Source: CBDUXP01 sp965371225 [NCBI: uncultured bacterium] | GTDB lineage: Bacteria > Abyssobacteria > SURF-5 > CBDUXP01 | Direction of reading: 5' to 3' | Length of the DNA stretch: 27,921 nt | Assembly: GCA_965371225.1 (NCBI GenBank) | Contig: CBDUXP010000052.1 | Location: 1 to 27,921, forward strand | Shown here: positions 24,004-27,921 of the stretch, piece by piece | How positions within the stretch are numbered: position 1 is the stretch's first letter | How the letters are laid out: every line of letters starts with the position of its first letter | The notes under the pieces: generated by a model | What the model was told of the DNA's origin: nothing | The model's database searches: none | What the model saw: the letters and a program-made list of their open reading frames with translations, nothing else | Position numbers and translations under genes: made by a program

Positions 24004-26958
24004 CTAGGACGACGTGGCGGCTTTGCCGCGCCGTTTGGCGTTCGGCTTGGAGTTTGTTGCCCGGCGCGTCCGTTTCTTCGGTGCGGGCCGCTTCGGACGC
24101 CGGACCCGGCCGTTCGCGCCCCCGGCGGCGAAGAACTGCCGGAGGAACTGGCCCGTGTAGGAGCTTTTCACGGTCGCCACGGTTTCAGGGGGCCCTTCCG
24201 CCACCAGGGCCCCGCCGCCGTTTCCGCCTTCGGGGCCGAGGTCGATGATCCAGTCGGCGGTTTTGATCACGTCGAGATTGTGCTCGATGACGATGACGGT
24301 GTTCCCCGACTCGACGAGCTGGTGCAGAATTGCGAGCAGCTTCTTTACGTCGTCGAAGTGCAGCCCAGTGGTGGGTTCATCGAGGATGTAGACCGTGCGG
24401 CCGGTGCTCCGCTTGCTCAATTCGGTGGCGAGTTTCACCCGCTGCGCCTCGCCGCCGGAGAGGGTGGTGGAGGACTGCCCGAGTCGAATGTACCCGAGCC
24501 CGACTTCATCGAGCGTCCGAAGCTTCGAGGCGATCTTCGGCACGTTGCGGAAGAACTCCCGCGCCTCCTGCACGGGCATGTCCAGCACGTCCGCGATGCT
24601 CTTGCCCTTGTAGCGCACCTCCAGGGTCTCCCGGTTATAACGTTTGCCGCGACAGGTCTCGCACGTGACATACACGTCGGGCAGGAAGTGCATCTCGATC
24701 TTCAGGAGCCCATCGCCCTGGCACGCGTCGCAGCGCCCGCCCTTCACATTGAAGCTGAACCGCCCGGGCTTGTACCCGCGCACCCGCGCCTCCGGCAGGC
24801 GCGTGAAGATGTCGCGCACGTGGGTGAACAGCCCCGTGTACGTGGCCGGGTTCGACCGGGGGGTCCGGCCGATGGGCGATTGGTCGATGTCGATGACCTT
24901 ATCGAGGTGCTGCAATCCCGTGAGGCGTTTAAATGGCCCGGGCTTGGCGCGCGATTTATACAGGTGCTGCGCCAGCGCGGGATACAGGGTGTAATTGACC
25001 AGGGACGACTTGCCGCTGCCGGACACCCCGGTCACGCAGACGAAACAGCCCAGCGGGAAATCCACATTGATACCCTGCAGATTGTGCAGCCGCGCACCCC
25101 GCACCCCGAGCTTTTTCCCCGTGGCGCCGCGTCGCGCCTCGGGTACCGGGATCTCCAACGCGCCCGACAGGTACTGGCCGGTGAGCGAGCGCGCAACCTT
25201 GGTGATTTCCCCCGGCGTGCCCTGGGCCACCACCTCGCCGCCCTGCACCCCGGCGCCCGGGCCGAGGTCGATCACGTGGTCCGCCGTTTCAATCGTGTCG
25301 CGGTCGTGCTCGACGACGATGACCGTATTGCCCAGGTCGCGCAGCCGGCAGAGCGTATCGAGCAGCTTCCGGTTGTCCCGCTGGTGCAGGCCGATGCTCG
25401 GTTCGTCCAGGATGTAGAGCACGCCCACGAGGCCGGAGCCGATCTGGGTGGCGAGGCGGATGCGCTGCGCCTCCCCGCCGGAGAGCGTGCCCGCCGCGCG
25501 GTCGAGGGTCAGGTATTCCAGGCCCACGTTGAGCAGGAAATGCAGCCGCTCGCGGATCTCCTTCAGGACGCGGTCGGCGATCAAGTGCTGCGTGTTGGTC
25601 AGCTCCAGCTCATCGAAGAACCGCGCGGCATCGAGCACGGAGAGGCTGGTCACGTGGACGATGTTGTGCCCGCCCAGGCGTACCGCCAGGCTCTCGGGCC
25701 GCAGGCGCGCGCCGCCGCAGTCGGGGCACGGCGCGTTCGTCATGAAGTCCTGAATGAAGTCGCGCACCTTCTCCGAATCGGTCCCGTCGTAACGCCGCAT
25801 GAGCCGCCGCAGGATGCCCATGAACGTGTCCTCGAAGGTCCACTCGCTGCGCTTCCCCTTGAACCGGAACTCGATCGCCTCTTCGCCCGACCCGTGGAGC
25901 ACGATGTCGCGGATGCGCTTGGGCAGCTTCTTCCAGGGGGTGTCGAGGGAGAAGTCGTAGTGCCGCGCTACGTTGCGCAGCACCGCCATGTGGTGGGACC
26001 CGCCCATGATGCCCTTGATCGGGGCGATCGCGCCGTCGCGAATGCTCAAGCTCGCGTCCCGAATCACCAGGTCCGGGTCCAAGTCCCGCGTGGCGCCGAG
26101 GCCCGTGCAGGTCTGACAGGCGCCGTGGGGACTGTTGAACGAGAACATGCGCGGCACCAGCTCCTCGATGCTGACGCCGCAGGTGACGCACGCGAACTGC
26201 TCGCTGTAGAGGATCTCCTGCTCGCGCGCGCGCGCGGTCGCTTGGTGCGTGACGCGGATGAGCCCCTGGCCGAGCCGCAAGGTGGTCTCGACGGAATCCG
26301 TGAGCCGGCTGCGCAGGCCGTCCTTGATCACCAGCCGGTCGACCACCACGTCGATGTCGTGCCGCTTGGTTTTGGCGAGGGTGATCTCCTCGCTCAGGTC
26401 GCGCACCTCGCCGTCCACCCGCACGCGCACGTACCCGGCCCTGCGCACCTGGTCGAACACCTGGCGGTACTCCCCCTTGCGGCCGCGCACCAGCGGCGCG
26501 AGCAGGTGCACGCGGGTCCCCTCGGGCAGGGCGAGGAGGCGTTCCGTAATCTCCTGCGCGCTCTGGGCCGCAATCTCGCGTCCGCACTGGGGGCAGTGGG
26601 GCGTGCCGATGCGCGCGAACAGGAGCCGCAGGTAATCGTAAATCTCCGTCACGGTCCCGACGGTGGAGCGCGGGTTGCGGCTGGTGCTCTTCTGCTCGAT
26701 GGAGATGGCGGGAGACAGCCCCTCGATGTACTCCACGTCCGGCTTCTCCATCTGGTCGAGGAACTGCCGCGCGTAGGCCGAGAGACTCTCCACGTACCGG
26801 CGCTGCCCCTCGGCATAGAGCGTGTCGAACGCGAGCGAGGACTTGCCCGATCCGCTGAGGCCGGTAATCACGACCAGTTGGTCGCGCGGGATGGTGAGGT
26901 CCAGGTTCTTGAGGTTGTGCTCGCGGGCGCCGCGAATGACGATGCGCTGGCCGGACAC
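24004..26958 (-). CDS. uvrA: Excinuclease ABC subunit A
   Basis: UvrA is the damage-sensing ATPase of nucleotide excision repair, acting as a dimer that loads UvrB. The product is 984 residues, the normal size plus a tail. Visible are Walker A1 GLSGSGKSS (33-41), the first zinc finger (CVTCG to CQTCTG around [10 protein letters not shown]), the ABC signature and Walker B of domain I ([23 protein letters not shown]), Walker A2 GVSGSGKSS, the second zinc finger (CDACQGDG to [10 protein letters not shown]) and the domain II signature ([23 protein letters not shown]). The last about 38 residues are Lys/Arg-rich and outside the conserved domain. GTG 26958 is chosen because it begins the conserved N-terminus and lies 2 bases after the pcm stop; the frame is open upstream only inside pcm. 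Confidence 0.97.
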   Translation of the reverse strand: MSGQRIVIRGAREHNLKNLDLTIPRDQLVVITGLSGSGKSSLAFDTLYAEGQRRYVESLSAYARQFLDQMEKPDVEYIEGLSPAISIEQKSTSRNPRSTVGTVTEIYDYLRLLFARIGTPHCPQCGREIAAQSAQEITERLLALPEGTRVHLLAPLVRGRKGEYRQVFDQVRRAGYVRVRVDGEVRDLSEEITLAKTKRHDIDVVVDRLVIKDGLRSRLTDSVETTLRLGQGLIRVTHQATARAREQEILYSEQFACVTCGVSIEELVPRMFSFNSPHGACQTCTGLGATRDLDPDLVIRDASLSIRDGAIAPIKGIMGGSHHMAVLRNVARHYDFSLDTPWKKLPKRIRDIVLHGSGEEAIEFRFKGKRSEWTFEDTFMGILRRLMRRYDGTDSEKVRDFIQDFMTNAPCPDCGGARLRPESLAVRLGGHNIVHVTSLSVLDAARFFDELELTNTQHLIADRVLKEIRERLHFLLNVGLEYLTLDRAAGTLSGGEAQRIRLATQIGSGLVGVLYILDEPSIGLHQRDNRKLLDTLCRLRDLGNTVIVVEHDRDTIETADHVIDLGPGAGVQGGEVVAQGTPGEITKVARSLTGQYLSGALEIPVPEARRGATGKKLGVRGARLHNLQGINVDFPLGCFVCVTGVSGSGKSSLVNYTLYPALAQHLYKSRAKPGPFKRLTGLQHLDKVIDIDQSPIGRTPRSNPATYTGLFTHVRDIFTRLPEARVRGYKPGRFSFNVKGGRCDACQGDGLLKIEMHFLPDVYVTCETCRGKRYNRETLEVRYKGKSIADVLDMPVQEAREFFRNVPKIASKLRTLDEVGLGYIRLGQSSTTLSGGEAQRVKLATELSKRSTGRTVYILDEPTTGLHFDDVKKLLAILHQLVESGNTVIVIEHNLDVIKTADWIIDLGPEGGNGGGALVAEGPPETVATVKSSYTGQFLRQFFAAGGANGRVRRPKRPAPKKRTRRATNSKPNAKRRGKAATSS

Positions 26959-26960
26959 GG

Positions 26961-27611
26961 CTACTTCCGCCACCCGTGCGCGCCGATGAGCGGCACGAAC
27001 ACGCAAGCGATCGATTCCTGAATCTCGACCTCCTCCCCGCGGCGCGTCACGACCATGCACAACTGCTTGCGCCGCGTACCCACGGGAATCACCAGGCGCC
27101 CGCCCTCGGCCAACTGATCTATCAGTACCTGTGGCACCTCGGGGGCGGCGGCGGTGACGATGATGCCATCATACGGGGCGCCGTCGGGCCAGCCGCAACT
27201 GCCGTCCCCCTCCACTACGGTAACGTTGTGCATGCCCAGCCGCTCCAGGCGCGCGCGGGCATTGGTGGCCAAGTCGCGGATGCGCTCGATCGAGATGACA
27301 TCCTCCGCCACGTGGGCGAGCACCGCGGCCTGATAGGCCGAGCCCGTCCCCACCTCCAGCACGTGGGACGCCGGGCCCACCCCCAGCGCCTGAGTCATCA
27401 CGGCCACCATGTAGGGCTGGGAGATGGTCTGGTCGCAGCCGATGGCCACCGCCCCGTCGTGATAGGCGCGGTCCACGTACTCCACCGGCAGGAAATCCTC
27501 GCGCGGCACGGCCTCCATGGCCGCCAGCACTCGGGAATCCCGGATGCCCCGGGCCACGAGCTGCTGCTCGACCATGAGGGTACGGGCTTCCGCAAAACTC
27601 TTCGCAGTCAT
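26961..27611 (-). CDS. pcm: Protein-L-isoaspartate O-methyltransferase
   Basis: This enzyme methylates L-isoaspartyl residues with S-adenosylmethionine, starting repair of aged proteins in the cytosol. The product is 216 residues, the usual length. [19 protein letters not shown] (52-70) is the family-specific active-site segment, [16 protein letters not shown] (84-99) is the SAM-binding motif I, and [20 protein letters not shown] followed by RLVIPVG is the conserved C-terminal part. ATG 27611 has GAGGA immediately upstream. uvrA starts 2 bases after the stop, so this is a two-gene repair operon. The usual surE/pcm/nlpD/rpoS neighbourhood is absent. A consensus-like promoter lies upstream. Confidence 0.95.
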   Translation of the reverse strand: MTAKSFAEARTLMVEQQLVARGIRDSRVLAAMEAVPREDFLPVEYVDRAYHDGAVAIGCDQTISQPYMVAVMTQALGVGPASHVLEVGTGSAYQAAVLAHVAEDVISIERIRDLATNARARLERLGMHNVTVVEGDGSCGWPDGAPYDGIIVTAAAPEVPQVLIDQLAEGGRLVIPVGTRRKQLCMVVTRRGEEVEIQESIACVFVPLIGAHGWRK

Positions 27612-27653
27612 GTCCTCTATAAACGCCCTTGGGCGAAGGCGAACAAGCGGCGA

Positions 27654-27682
27654 ATCATATCACGCCCAGGGCCCCGTCGCAA
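27654..27682 (-). promoter_or_regulatory. Promoter of pcm-uvrA (TTGCGA-N17-TATGAT)
   Basis: TTGCGA (27682-27677) and TATGAT (27659-27654) on the minus strand are 17 bases apart. Transcription would begin near 27647, giving a leader of about 36 bases that contains the GAGGA Shine-Dalgarno. Confidence 0.6.
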
Positions 27683-27726
27683 TGCGAAAGGGCAACCCGG
27701 GACAGAACCCCGGCCCACGAGGACAT

Positions 27727-27800
27727 TGAACCGCCAAGGCGCCAAGCACGCCAAGGAACACGGAGCATGGGAATGTGAACCACCAAGACACCAAGGACAC
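27727..27800. repeat. Degenerate CCAAG-type direct repeats
   Basis: TGAACCGCCAAGGCGCCAAG at 27727 recurs at 27776 as TGAACCACCAAGACACCAAG, 49 bases later; the differences are mostly G/A transitions. Further CGCCAAGG units lie between. From memory, similar CCAAG-rich intergenic repeats are common in several uncultivated and planctomycete-like genomes. Confidence 0.55.
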
Positions 27801-27815
27801 ACCCCAACAATGAAA

Positions 27816-27837
27816 GCCAGGGATCCCAATCCCTGGC
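27816..27837. repeat. Perfect 9-bp hairpin (GCCAGGGAT / ATCCCTGGC)
   Basis: GCCAGGGAT (27816-27824) pairs exactly with ATCCCTGGC (27829-27837) across a CCCA loop. It is a strong stem. No T-tract follows on either strand, so it is more likely an interspersed repeat element than a terminator. Confidence 0.55.
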
Positions 27838-27861
27838 GTGAGCGCCCGCCGTCTTGCGTAG

Positions 27862-27883
27862 GGGCGGACCTGCGTGTCCGCCC
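27862..27883. repeat. Perfect 8-bp hairpin (GGGCGGAC / GTCCGCCC) with a partial inverted copy at the window end
   Basis: GGGCGGAC (27862-27869) pairs with GTCCGCCC (27876-27883) across CTGCGT, preceded by GTAGG. The last 12 bases of the window (27910-27921, GGGCGGACACGC) are the exact reverse complement of 27872-27883, so a second copy in the opposite orientation is cut by the edge. Confidence 0.6.
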
Positions 27884-27921
27884 GAACAGCAAGGGCGGGT
27901 CGCGGAAGAGGGCGGACACGC

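Larger units (their letters stand above)
27612..27921. other. Non-coding, repeat-bearing region at the right edge
   Basis: This 310-base stretch carries the pcm promoter at its left end and then hairpins and degenerate repeats, described separately. An open frame spans most of it on the minus strand, but its translation is low in family-like features and runs through the repeats, so I do not call a gene. No RNA gene was recognised. Confidence 0.6.

Noticed and set aside
24280-27021. Long plus-strand open frame opposite uvrA
   Set aside because: The minus strand has full UvrA motifs; the plus-strand translation is a compositional shadow.
27617-27658. Small ORF (MIRRLFAFAQGRL) directly before pcm
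   Set aside because: Its ATG lies inside the TATGAT -10, upstream of the predicted transcript start, so it would not be transcribed.
27727-27800. CRISPR-like array
   Set aside because: Only two degenerate copies with irregular internal units and no uniform spacers or cas genes.
27617-27919. 100-codon open frame on the minus strand at the right edge
   Set aside because: It runs straight through hairpins and CCAAG repeats, has no recognisable family pattern and no Shine-Dalgarno.
1-27921. tRNA, rRNA, riboswitch or mobile-element sequences
   Set aside because: Intergenic gaps are mostly under 150 bases and none shows a tRNA-like fold, a known riboswitch core, terminal inverted repeats with a transposase, or phage genes.

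Overview
The window is ordinary, densely coded bacterial chromosome with very GC-rich base composition. Genes lie on both strands in short operons. I found no rRNA, tRNA, insertion sequence, phage gene or CRISPR array. The gene content (zinc-ribbon adenylate cyclase, DUF4438, thiolase plus DUF35 pair, GPH transporters, amidohydrolase_2, TauD-like dioxygenase, BtrH-like protein, single-chain glycyl-tRNA synthetase) and the GC-rich intergenic repeats at the right edge suggest an uncultivated environmental lineage. It resembles the Tectomicrobia/Entotheonella, Binatota or Rokubacteria type of genome. That placement is a low-confidence inference from gene content only.

Layout. (1) 1-1307: the start of a minus-strand zinc-ribbon adenylate/guanylate cyclase cut by the window edge, divergent from a DUF4438 gene. 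(2) 1314-6300, minus: two paralogous multi-pass membrane proteins of glycosyltransferase GT-C type flank a five-bladed beta-propeller of glycosidase-like fold. This looks like one operon and is the least explained part of the window. (3) 6449-8050, plus: nadB, L-aspartate oxidase. (4) 8155-12729, plus: a thiolase-like protein without the nucleophilic cysteine, its DUF35 zinc-ribbon/OB partner, and two translationally coupled GPH-family transporters. Two co-oriented catabolic-type enzymes on the minus strand (TauD-like dioxygenase and amidohydrolase_2) converge on this cluster. (5) 15193-16770: a BtrH_N/DUF4872 protein, divergent from a gamma-glutamylcyclotransferase-like protein. (6) 16830-20014, minus: a thioredoxin-fold 2Fe-2S ferredoxin, glyS, and a secreted M20 peptidase. 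(7) 20067-22519, minus: two tandem secreted DUF4139-type paralogs. (8) 22757-23980, plus: a secreted Sel1-repeat protein with a pseudopilin-like C-terminal domain. (9) 24004-27611, minus: pcm-uvrA. (10) 27612-27921: non-coding DNA with hairpins and degenerate repeats.

Regulation. Because the DNA is so GC-rich, -10 hexamers stand out upstream of about a dozen genes (TATAAT, TATACT, TAGACT, TATGAT, TATATT and similar). In at least two cases the hexamer sits only 6-7 bases before the start codon, which predicts leaderless mRNAs. Other genes have ordinary Shine-Dalgarno sequences, so both initiation modes seem to be used. Nothing in the window is clearly a new defence or mobile system. The best candidates for undescribed biology are the GT-C/propeller cassette with its possible leader ORF, the thiolase/DUF35/dual-transporter cluster, and the Sel1-pseudopilin fusion.
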